From: an uncultured Clostridium sp.
Lineage (GTDB): Bacteria; Bacillota; Clostridia; TANB77; CAG-508
DNA: 24,961 nucleotides
Direction of reading: 5' to 3'
Assembly: GCA_950059165.1 (NCBI GenBank)
Contig: CATLUC010000006.1
Span: 1 to 24,961 of the forward strand
The notes below the pieces were generated by a model that did not search any database, was not told the origin of the DNA, and saw only the letters and a list, made by a program, of their open reading frames with translations. Numbering within the stretch: position 1 is the stretch's first letter; each line of letters starts with the position of its first letter. Positions 1 to 7,466 of the stretch are shown here, in pieces. The position numbers and the translations under genes were made by a program.

Positions 1-120
1 AATTTCTTAATATTTGTAAGGCAGCCGAGAATTGAAGAAATATTTTATATATTTTCTTCCTATTATTTAATTATTTTTCTCCCTAAAAAATTAAGATTTA
101 TAGAGCTTACATAACGACCA

Positions 121-205
121 AAGATGTGTCCCAAATTTCACAAAAATGTGAAAAAGGAAACGTCCCCATTGGCACATTCCCAATTTGTCCCATTGACAAA
201 TTGCC
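121..205. repeat. REP-like intergenic stem-loops with GTCCC motifs
   Basis: Two perfect inverted repeats sit in this leader. One has 7-bp arms at 136-142 and 147-153; the other has 9-bp arms at 181-189 and 195-203. Between them are GTCCC/GTCCCC motifs that resemble the intergenic repeats of many clostridial genomes. The second repeat overlaps the -35 box of the activase promoter, so it could also be an operator. No second full copy is in the window; only a short GGGACGG-like core recurs in the terminator near 6135. Repeat-family membership is inference. Confidence 0.35.
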
Positions 206-221
206 TTTTTCCGTATAAAAT
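193..221 (+). promoter_or_regulatory. Sigma-A type promoter of the activase gene
   Basis: A perfect TTGACA at 193-198, a 17-bp spacer and TAAAAT at 216-221 lie just before the ribosome binding site of the 244 start. The predicted transcript begins near 228, so the leader is very short. This excludes the in-frame ATG at 124 as the normal start. Confidence 0.65.
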
Positions 222-243
222 TAGGCTGAAAGGAAGTTTTTTT

Positions 244-3200
244 ATGGAAAACATGAATATAAATTTTAATACAAATGATAATGATGTTTTACATGTTGGA
301 CTTGATGTTGGCTCTACTACTGTTAAGATTATTGTTATGGATATTAATAAAAATACTATATATAAGGATTATAGGAGACACTTTTCTGATACAAAGAATA
401 CTGTTTGCGAAGTTTTGGAAGATTTGCTAAAGAGGTTTCCTTTGTGTTCGTTTACTTTGGCTCTTACGGGTTCAGGTGCTATGTCTGCTGCTAAGTTTTT
501 GGGCGTTAGTTTTATTCAAGAGGTGGTTTCTTGTAAACGTGCAGTGGAAAGATATATTCCAAAGACTGATGTTGTGATTGAGCTAGGTGGAGAAGATGCT
601 AAAATTATTTATTTTGACCAGTCTATTGAGCAACGTATGAATGGAACTTGTGCTGGTGGTACTGGTGCGTTTTTGGATCAAATGGCAACTTTACTTCATA
701 CGGATACGGCTGGTTTAAATGAGTTGGCTAAAGGTTTTTCTACTATATACCCTATTGCTTCTCGTTGTGGAGTTTTTGCTAAAACTGATATTCAACCTTT
801 GATTAATGAAGGTGCTGCTAAGGAAGATATTGCTGCTTCCATTTTTCAGGCTGTTGTTAATCAAACTATTAGTGGTTTGGCTTGTGGAAGACCTATTCGT
901 GGAAATGTTGCTTTTTTAGGTGGTCCTCTTAATTATTTGTCTGAACTTAGGACAAGGTTTATTGAAACTCTTAATTTAAAGGATGATGAAATTATTGTTC
1001 CTGATGAAGCTCATCTTTTAGTTGCAAAAGGTGCTGCTTTGGATTCTATTAATTCTGACAAAATTACTACTAATGAATTGGAAATAAAAATTGAAAATTT
1101 GAAAAACTCACAAGATAACACAACCCATCCTTTAGACCCACTATTTAAAAATGATAGCGAATATCAAGATTTCAAAAATCGACATAATAATGCAAAGGTC
1201 GAAAAGGCTAATTTAGAAGGCTATGAAGGTGATTGCTATCTTGGTATTGATGCAGGTTCTACTACTACTAAATTAGTTTTAATTGATAAAGATGGAAAAC
1301 TTTTATATTCTCTTTATGGTAATAATGAAGGTAATCCTTTGCAAAGTGTTATGAATATGTTAAAAGACTTATACAAAGTTTTGCCACAAAAAGCAATTTT
1401 AAGGTATAGTGGTGTTACAGGATATGGAGAAAAGCTAATTCAAACTGCTTTAAATGTTGATTTAAATGAGATTGAAACTATTGCACATTATACAGCTGCA
1501 AAAACTTTTGAGCCTGATGTTACAGCTATTGTGGATATTGGTGGTCAAGATATGAAATATATTCGCATGAAAAATGGCTCAATTGATAACATAATGTTAA
1601 ATGAAGCTTGTTCTTCTGGCTGTGGTTCTTTTATTGAAACTTTTGCAAAAAGCTTAAATTTAGATATTTCACAATTTGTTGAAGAAGCTATTAAGTCTAA
1701 AAGGCCTGTTGACTTAGGTTCAAGATGTACTGTTTTTATGAATTCTAAAATTAAGCAAGCACAAAAAGAAGGGTATTTAGTTGGAGATATTTCAAGTGGA
1801 CTTTCATATTCAGTTATTAAAAATGCTATTCAAAAAGTTATGAAAGTAAGAGATGTTGAAACACTTGGAAAACACATTGTTGTTCAAGGTGGTACTTTTT
1901 ATAATGACGCAGTTTTACGTGCATTTGAACTAATTGTTGGCAAAGATGTTATAAGACCTGACATATCAGGACTTATGGGTGCTTATGGAATGGCTCTTTT
2001 ATCAAAAGAACAATATGAAGCTAATTTAGATATGGAATATAAGTCTACTATTTTAAAGGAAAATGAGATAGATAATTTAAAGATAAACATAACACATACT
2101 CGTTGCAATAATTGTGAAAATCATTGTAAATTAACAATAAACAAATTCAGTAATGGACAAATCCATGTATCTGGAAATCGTTGTGAAAAAGGTAGTGGAG
2201 TTGTTACTAAAACACAAAATTTGCCAAACCTTATCAAATATAAACAAGAAAGAATTTTTGACTACAAACCATTAAAAGAAAATCTTGCACCAAGAGGCAC
2301 AATTGGAATACCTAGAGTTTTAAACATGTACGAAGATTATCCATTTTGGTTCACTTTCCTTACAAATCTTGGTTTTCGTGTTATACTTTCAGAAAAAAGT
2401 ACACGTAAAACATATGAAAAAGGAATGGAATCAATGCCATCAGAATCAGTTTGCTATCCTGCAAAACTTTCTCATGGTCATATTGAAAGCTTACTAGAAC
2501 AAGGAATTACAACAATTTTTTATCCTTGTATACCATATTCAAGAAAAGAATACGAAAAGGCTGATAATCACTACAACTGCCCTATTGTAATTTCATATTC
2601 TGAGGTACTAAAAAACAATGTTGAAGGATTAAAAAATGATAACATAAAATTCCTAAACCCATTTTTACCTTTTGAGAAGAAGAACTTAGTTAAGAAAATA
2701 CTAGAACTAAAAGAGTTCGAAGAATATCATTTTACAAAATCAGAACTAATAAAAGCAGCTGAAAAAGCAGAACTAGAATATCAAAAATGCAAAAAAGACA
2801 TTAGAGATAAAGGAACCGAAACTGTACGTTATTTGGAAGAAAACAATTTAAAAGGTATAGTTTTAGCTGGAAGACCATATCATGTTGACCCAGAAATAAA
2901 CCATGGAATTGATACCTTAATAACATCTTTAGGGCTTAGTGTTTTAACAGAAGATAGTGTATCTGATAAAACTGAAGCAAAAAGACCTATTCGTGTTGTT
3001 GACCAATGGGTATATCATGCAAGATTGTATGCTGCAGCAGATTTTGTTGGTAAACATGATTGCTTAGAACTTGTTCAATTAAATTCTTTTGGCTGTGGTG
3101 TAGATGCTGTTACAACAGATCAAGTTGAAGAAATTTTAACAAGTTTTGGTAAGATGTATACTTTAATTAAGATAGATGAGGTTAATAATTTAGGAGCTGT

Positions 3201-4602
3201 ACGTATTCGTATTCGTTCACTTTTAGCCAGTATGAAGAAACGCGAGCAAGAAAAGTTTACAGAAAACCAAAATGGTGATTACGGCATTAAGAAAAAGATT
3301 TTTACTAAAGAGATGAAGAAAGATTACACAATTCTAATTCCACAAATGGCGCCTATTCATTTTGAATTATTAGAAGCTGCTGTTCGTTCTTCTGGATATA
3401 ATGTAGAATTGCTACGTGAATGTACTCAAAATACTGTCGAAACTGGTCTAAAATATGTAAACAATGATGCTTGTTACCCATCAATCTTGGTTACTGGGCA
3501 AATGATTGAAGCTTTACAGTCTGGCAAATATGACTTAAATAAAACTGCTTTAATTATGTCACAAACTGGTGGTGGTTGTAGAGCTACAAATTACATTGGT
3601 TTTATACGTAAAGCTTTAAAAGATGCTGGTTTTGAGAATGTGCCTGTTATTTCTTTTAATATTGTTGGTATGGAAAAAATGCCTGGATTTAAGCTTACTG
3701 TTCCTTTAATGGAAAAGTTGCTTAAAATGTTGGTTTATGCAGATTTATTACAAAAAATGCTTACAAAGAATAGAGCTTATGAAGTACATAAAGGTGAAAC
3801 ACAAAAACTTTTTGATACTTGGCTAGAAAAATGTAAACTATTATTAGAAAAGTCTAATAATAAGGAGTTTAAACAAAGTATTTATGACATTGTAAATGAT
3901 TTTGAAAAAATCGAATTAGATACATCAATTAGAAAACCTCGTGTTGGTATTGTTGGTGAAGTTTTAATTAAATACCATCCTTTTGGTAACAACTATGTAG
4001 CAGACCTTTTAGAAAAAGAAGGTGCAGAAGTCATTTTACCTGATTTTATGGGATTTGCTAAATTTATGTGTACACACAAAATCACTTTTAATAGTTTACT
4101 TAATACCAATAAAACATCTTCTAAAATTATGAAAGCTGCAATTAAGTTAATTGATATTCTTGAAAAAGATGTTAAAATTGCTCTTTCTAATTCTAAGAAA
4201 GGATATTTGCCACCTTGTGATATTTGGCATTTGGAAGAAAAGGTTAAAGATGTGTTGTCTATTGGAAATCAAACTGGTGAGGGTTGGTTTTTGACAGCTG
4301 AGATGATTGAGTATATTGAAAATGATATTCCAAATATTGTGTGTGTTCAACCTTTTGCTTGTTTGCCTAATCATGTTGTTGGCAAGGGTGTTATTAAGAC
4401 TATTCGAGAGAAGTTCCCTGAGGCAAATATCTCTCCTGTTGATTATGACCCAGGTGCTAGTGAGGCTAATCAGACTAATAGGATTAAACTTCTTATGACT
4501 GTTGCAAAAGATAATTTGCAGGCTAAACAAAATAGGAAAAGGGCTTTGGAGAATGAGGGCTTGGAGGAAAGTTTGGATAAAAAAGAAGAAGAAAATGTGT
4601 AG
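244..4602 (+). CDS. 2-hydroxyacyl-CoA dehydratase activase, giant fused form
   Basis: This 1452-residue protein belongs to the CoA-substrate-specific activase family. Such proteins use ATP to drive one electron from a [4Fe-4S] cluster into 2-hydroxyacyl-CoA dehydratases or benzoyl-CoA-reductase-like enzymes. Two BadF/BcrA-type ATPase modules are visible. The first begins with GLDVGSTTVK near residue 19 and has cluster cysteines in CAGGTGAF (about 136) and SRCGVF (about 175). The second begins with GIDAGSTTTK near 333 and has cysteines at about 456 and 460 in CSSGCGSF. A DUF2229-like region follows (IGIPRVLNMYEDYPFW), then an HgdB-like C-terminal part. The length is usual for this fused family. 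The start at 244 is chosen over 124 because AAAGGAAG lies about 8 bases upstream and the promoter ends at 221. No dehydratase subunits are adjacent, so the substrate is unknown. No in-frame CGG occurs in this gene. Confidence 0.88.
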   Translation: MENMNINFNTNDNDVLHVGLDVGSTTVKIIVMDINKNTIYKDYRRHFSDTKNTVCEVLEDLLKRFPLCSFTLALTGSGAMSAAKFLGVSFIQEVVSCKRAVERYIPKTDVVIELGGEDAKIIYFDQSIEQRMNGTCAGGTGAFLDQMATLLHTDTAGLNELAKGFSTIYPIASRCGVFAKTDIQPLINEGAAKEDIAASIFQAVVNQTISGLACGRPIRGNVAFLGGPLNYLSELRTRFIETLNLKDDEIIVPDEAHLLVAKGAALDSINSDKITTNELEIKIENLKNSQDNTTHPLDPLFKNDSEYQDFKNRHNNAKVEKANLEGYEGDCYLGIDAGSTTTKLVLIDKDGKLLYSLYGNNEGNPLQSVMNMLKDLYKVLPQKAILRYSGVTGYGEKLIQTALNVDLNEIETIAHYTAAKTFEPDVTAIVDIGGQDMKYIRMKNGSIDNIMLNEACSSGCGSFIETFAKSLNLDISQFVEEAIKSKRPVDLGSRCTVFMNSKIKQAQKEGYLVGDISSGLSYSVIKNAIQKVMKVRDVETLGKHIVVQGGTFYNDAVLRAFELIVGKDVIRPDISGLMGAYGMALLSKEQYEANLDMEYKSTILKENEIDNLKINITHTRCNNCENHCKLTINKFSNGQIHVSGNRCEKGSGVVTKTQNLPNLIKYKQERIFDYKPLKENLAPRGTIGIPRVLNMYEDYPFWFTFLTNLGFRVILSEKSTRKTYEKGMESMPSESVCYPAKLSHGHIESLLEQGITTIFYPCIPYSRKEYEKADNHYNCPIVISYSEVLKNNVEGLKNDNIKFLNPFLPFEKKNLVKKILELKEFEEYHFTKSELIKAAEKAELEYQKCKKDIRDKGTETVRYLEENNLKGIVLAGRPYHVDPEINHGIDTLITSLGLSVLTEDSVSDKTEAKRPIRVVDQWVYHARLYAAADFVGKHDCLELVQLNSFGCGVDAVTTDQVEEILTSFGKMYTLIKIDEVNNLGAVRIRIRSLLASMKKREQEKFTENQNGDYGIKKKIFTKEMKKDYTILIPQMAPIHFELLEAAVRSSGYNVELLRECTQNTVETGLKYVNNDACYPSILVTGQMIEALQSGKYDLNKTALIMSQTGGGCRATNYIGFIRKALKDAGFENVPVISFNIVGMEKMPGFKLTVPLMEKLLKMLVYADLLQKMLTKNRAYEVHKGETQKLFDTWLEKCKLLLEKSNNKEFKQSIYDIVNDFEKIELDTSIRKPRVGIVGEVLIKYHPFGNNYVADLLEKEGAEVILPDFMGFAKFMCTHKITFNSLLNTNKTSSKIMKAAIKLIDILEKDVKIALSNSKKGYLPPCDIWHLEEKVKDVLSIGNQTGEGWFLTAEMIEYIENDIPNIVCVQPFACLPNHVVGKGVIKTIREKFPEANISPVDYDPGASEANQTNRIKLLMTVAKDNLQAKQNRKRALENEGLEESLDKKEEENV

Positions 4603-4616
4603 AAACATAAAAAAAT

Positions 4617-4643
4617 ATGCAGGCATGTGCTTGCATGTTTTTT
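4617..4643 (+). terminator. Rho-independent terminator of the activase gene
   Basis: An 8-bp stem (ATGCAGGC with GCTTGCAT, one G-T pair, loop ATGT) is followed by G and a run of six T. It begins 14 bases after the stop codon. Confidence 0.75.
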
Positions 4644-4658
4644 GTTTGTCTGTCAAAT

Positions 4659-4687
4659 TTTACTTTTTTCTTATTTTGTGATATAAT
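4659..4687 (+). promoter_or_regulatory. Extended -10 promoter of the 144-codon gene
   Basis: TATAAT at 4682-4687 is preceded by TGA (extended -10, TGN). A weak -35, TTTACT at 4659-4664, lies 17 bp upstream. The next gene starts about 50 bases downstream. Confidence 0.6.
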
Positions 4688-4737
4688 TAACATAATGGAA
4701 TAGTCCAAAATATTATTTTCCAAGAGGAGGAAACATC

Positions 4738-5172
4738 ATGAAAAAAAATGAACTTTTCACACGGGGAACTTATGTAGTAATCATCTTATTATCTTGCTTT
4801 TTGATGGGCACAGTATTGCTAAATTATGCTGACCAACAGGAACGAAAAAGGCAAGAACAACTTGAGAAAAATTGGGAATCTGCTGTTAATCGCGAGTATG
4901 CCATTCGTGATTTGACAGAGCTTAGAGGTCGGACGATTACGATAAATCGTTTGTATCTCTATGGTAACTCTGAGAATGAAACTGATTTGCGCCAAGAATT
5001 GTACGTGATCATATCGGCAACTGTAGGACTTAAAGAAAGCAAAAATTCATGCTTGAAAAATTTTAAGTTCATTATCCCCAAAGACATTGAAACCTCCGAC
5101 ATAGGAGAAATCTGCGAAGAAGTTCTTTCACAGATTGACGGTCAGCTCGATTACCTTCGAGCTAACCGATAG
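4738..5172 (+). CDS. Small membrane-anchored protein, unknown, foreign-looking
   Basis: I do not recognise this 144-residue protein. It has a short basic N-terminus, one hydrophobic helix (about residues 12-30), a charged and probably coiled segment (about 32-55), and an extra-membrane domain of about 85 residues. The start has AGGAGG 7 bases upstream. The gene stands alone with its own promoter and terminator. Its base and codon use differ from its neighbours: it is richer in C-ending codons and in CGC and CGA, and it uses CGG as a plain sense codon twice (4762-4764, and again in GGT CGG ACG). No other gene here does so outside a frameshift site. Skipping the C at the first CGG would end translation four codons later, so CGG must be read as Arg for this protein to be made. 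Recent transfer is the simplest reading. Confidence 0.75.
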   Translation: MKKNELFTRGTYVVIILLSCFLMGTVLLNYADQQERKRQEQLEKNWESAVNREYAIRDLTELRGRTITINRLYLYGNSENETDLRQELYVIISATVGLKESKNSCLKNFKFIIPKDIETSDIGEICEEVLSQIDGQLDYLRANR

Positions 5173-5197
5173 GGAGATTTTCTCCCTCTATTTTTTT
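5171..5197 (+). terminator. Rho-independent terminator, overlapping the convergent gene end
   Basis: A perfect 7-bp stem (AGGGAGA with TCTCCCT, loop TTT) is followed by CTA and eight T. It begins inside the stop codon of the + gene, and its T tract covers the last codons of the convergent patatin gene. There is no T run in the other direction. Confidence 0.8.
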
Positions 5198-6040
5198 GCC
5201 GATATATACTTTTTCATCTGCTCATACCCCAACTGATACAACTCATCAATTTTTTTCATATCTAGTAATCCAACCTTTTCACTTTTTATTTTTAGGACTT
5301 CATCTGCCCCTTCCATCTCATAATTTGACAATTCTTTACATAATAAACCAATTGAACGACCTGCAACTTCTACAAGATTTTTATCACAATTTAAAGAAAC
5401 TTCATCATCAAACATTATGCTAAGGACTTGGTTAGCACCCAAATCTTTTAACTCTTTCCATGGCACATTTTCACGAATTCCACCATCAATTAATTTTGTT
5501 TTTTTGTAAGGACATGGAGAAAAAACAACTGGATAACTGCAACTTGCTCTTACTGCTTTTCCAATTTCTATGTCATTTACAAATAATGTTTTATTTGATA
5601 TTTCTCTGAACTGGCATGATGTAAAACACATTACTGTTCCGTTACATAAATCGACACTTGGAATTACTAATGGCTTTTTGATGTCATATATTTTTTTAAT
5701 GTTTTTGGTTTTCGCTATCTTGTCTATTAGTTTTTCTATTTGCTTTCCACTATTTAAACCATCTATTACTATTCTCCCTGTAAAAATAAGTCCAAATATT
5801 AATTTAAAAATGTTTATAATGTCAACATATTTTATTTTTTTACAATATTTTTTGAATATTTTGTACATTTCGTCTGCTTTAAATCCCATTGCATAAAGAC
5901 ATGCTACTATGCTTCCGTGATGATGTTCCTCCTACATATTCGAATTTTATGTTGCTCTCTTCTAGTGCTTTTATTGCACCTATGTGTGCTGCTCCTTTTA
6001 CTCCCCCACCTGCTAAGCACAAACCTCTTTTTTCTTCCAT
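5188..6040 (-). CDS. Patatin-like phospholipase, expressed through a +1 shift at CGG
   Basis: Across one frame change this is a complete 283-residue patatin-family acyl hydrolase, RssA-like in size. Such enzymes cleave fatty acyl chains from lipids with a Ser-Asp dyad. The oxyanion loop GGGVKGAAH is at residues 11-19, the nucleophile elbow GTSSG at 38-42 (Ser40), and the Asp motif DGGIRENVP lies in the C-terminal half. The ATG at 6040 has AAAGGAAAA upstream. The zero frame runs to codon 42, which is CGG (5917-5915), then stops 14 codons later. Skipping its C gives GGA = Gly42, the last glycine of the elbow, and opens the frame to 5188. A caller without frameshifts would report only the C-terminal 233 residues from 5889, lacking the nucleophile. 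Alternatives are a pseudogene or a sequence error. Both halves are otherwise intact. Confidence 0.82.
5915..5917 (-). other. In-frame CGG +1 frameshift site in the patatin gene
   Basis: The zero frame reads TCA CGG AAG. Reading CGGA as one Gly, or dropping the C, restores the patatin frame and supplies the family-invariant Gly of GxSxG. The site is codon 42 from the ATG at 6040. Confidence 0.75.
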
Positions 6041-6114
6041 ATTTTTAATTTTCCTTTCTAAGATATATTTATATTTTTTAAATATAATATGAAAAAAGAT
6101 GTTAGAATGTACTT

Positions 6115-6152
6115 AAAAAAATAGGATTTGGGGGCCGTCCCTGAATCCTATT
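6115..6152 (-). terminator. Terminator of the secretion cluster, containing the stop codon
   Basis: A perfect 9-bp stem (AATAGGATT with AATCCTATT at 6120-6152), with a short GGG/CCC inner stem, is followed on the minus strand by a run of T opposite 6115-6121. The TAG stop of the last gene lies inside the stem. The GGGACGG core resembles clostridial intergenic repeats. Confidence 0.8.
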
Positions 6153-7368
6153 CTTCTACATTGAATGACATAACAAATTCGTAGTTGTCTTTTAATTGCA
6201 TTATTGCTGTAATCTGTTTTTGCTCATTATCTTTTCCTGTTACATCTGTTAATAAAATATCTAAAGTATATGTTCCATTTTCTTCTGTATAGTCACTATA
6301 TTGTGCTTTATAATGTAAAGGGTAATTTTCTCTCATATAGTTTTCAAATTCTTCTACATCTCCAAATTTATTGTTTCTAAAATTACTGTCTAATACATTA
6401 AATGCTGCTGTATAGTCTCTATTGTTTATCATTTGTACCCATTTGTCTACATTCATCATTACTTTGTTTTGTTTATCTGATTTATCATATTGTGTTTTAA
6501 ATTTGTCTGTTATGATAGTATATGTATCTAATTTTACTGTATAATCTAAGATTTTGTTTTCATTAAATATATAGTAATTTTCATATTGGTCTAGACAAAT
6601 GTATTCTGTGTAGTCTTGGTATATGTTTGATTGGTATTTATTAAATGCATATTTTTTTATGTCTTCTTTATTTTTTTCTATATATTTTTTAAAGTTTTCT
6701 ACATCTCCAAATCTTGCTTCTTTGTATTTCTCATCAAAATATTGATATGCTATTTCTGGTGCTGATAAACATAAACGTTTGAAATCTATAAAATATTTGT
6801 TAGCTATATTTTCTGCATTTACTTGAGTAGATTTTATTTTGTTATATTGCTTTTGTTCTATTTTATCTATTTCTTGTATTTTATTTTCCATATCTTCATA
6901 TTTTTCTTTACTTGGTTCTATTGCAAATAACATTGTTGATGGTTCTATGTAAACAACATATCTTTTTACTGATGTTTCTCCATAATTTAAGTTTTCAACT
7001 ATTCCCTCTGCAATATAAATACTTATGTCTTCTCTTTTTATTCTTTTTATATGTACTGGTATGAAAACCATTTTTTCTTCGTATTTTTCTATATGTTTTT
7101 CTATGTTTTGTATTGTTATGTTATTCTTTTTTATATAATTTTCACTTAATAGCTCATATAGTATTTCATTTTCTTCTATTACTTTTCCTTCACTTCCATA
7201 ATATGCCGAATTGTTTTTGTTTGAATAATCTATATATGCTTGAATTGCATTTGTTACATAATTAAATTCATATCTTTCTAATTCAATGCTTTGTTGGAAT
7301 GCTATTCCTGCTTCATCTCGTGGCGTGAATTGTACTTTTTGTTCTTCTTTGTTTTTTATTTTTAACAT
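6148..7368 (-). CDS. Membrane-anchored protein with two NTF2-like repeats, last gene of the T4SS cluster
   Basis: From the ATG at 7368 this is 406 residues with no close family I can name. The C-terminal half holds two copies of a motif: AYQYFDEKYKE..FGDVENFKKYI, then AFNVLDSNFRNN.FGDVEEFENYM. The same pattern occurs in the VirB8-like gene at 10962-11891, so NTF2-like (VirB8/TcpC-type) folds are likely (inference). The start is doubtful. The ATG at 7368 has no ribosome binding site. The frame stays open upstream and encodes an almost pure Ile/Ala membrane helix, but without a usual start codon. A well-placed ATG at 7423, after AGGAAAGG, is one base out of frame and stops after five codons. 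One skipped base would join them into a 424-residue protein with an N-terminal transmembrane anchor, as expected for a VirB8-like subunit. Confidence 0.7.
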   Translation of the reverse strand: MLKIKNKEEQKVQFTPRDEAGIAFQQSIELERYEFNYVTNAIQAYIDYSNKNNSAYYGSEGKVIEENEILYELLSENYIKKNNITIQNIEKHIEKYEEKMVFIPVHIKRIKREDISIYIAEGIVENLNYGETSVKRYVVYIEPSTMLFAIEPSKEKYEDMENKIQEIDKIEQKQYNKIKSTQVNAENIANKYFIDFKRLCLSAPEIAYQYFDEKYKEARFGDVENFKKYIEKNKEDIKKYAFNKYQSNIYQDYTEYICLDQYENYYIFNENKILDYTVKLDTYTIITDKFKTQYDKSDKQNKVMMNVDKWVQMINNRDYTAAFNVLDSNFRNNKFGDVEEFENYMRENYPLHYKAQYSDYTEENGTYTLDILLTDVTGKDNEQKQITAIMQLKDNYEFVMSFNVEE

Positions 7369-7398
7369 AATAATAGCAATAATTATTGCTATTATTAT
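7367..7398. repeat. 32-bp perfect palindrome at the start region of the last T4SS gene
   Basis: Sixteen bases on each side of the centre (7382/7383) match exactly. In the mRNA this forms an AU-rich hairpin with a GC pair near the apex. It lies between the ATG with a good ribosome binding site (7423) and the in-frame ATG at 7368, and it encodes the poly-Ile/Ala helix. Confidence 0.7.
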
Positions 7399-7466
7399 TA
7401 TAAAACTAAATATAATTAAACATATTAATATCTTTCCTTTCCTAAGGATTAAATAATATACTTTAG

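Noticed and set aside
124..243. Longer start of the activase at 124
   Set aside because: It lies upstream of the promoter and lacks a ribosome binding site; the first 40 residues do not fit the family.
4147..4656. Minus-strand open frame of 169 codons
   Set aside because: It is antisense to the conserved 3' end of the activase gene and the terminator, with Ile/Asn/Leu-rich shadow composition.
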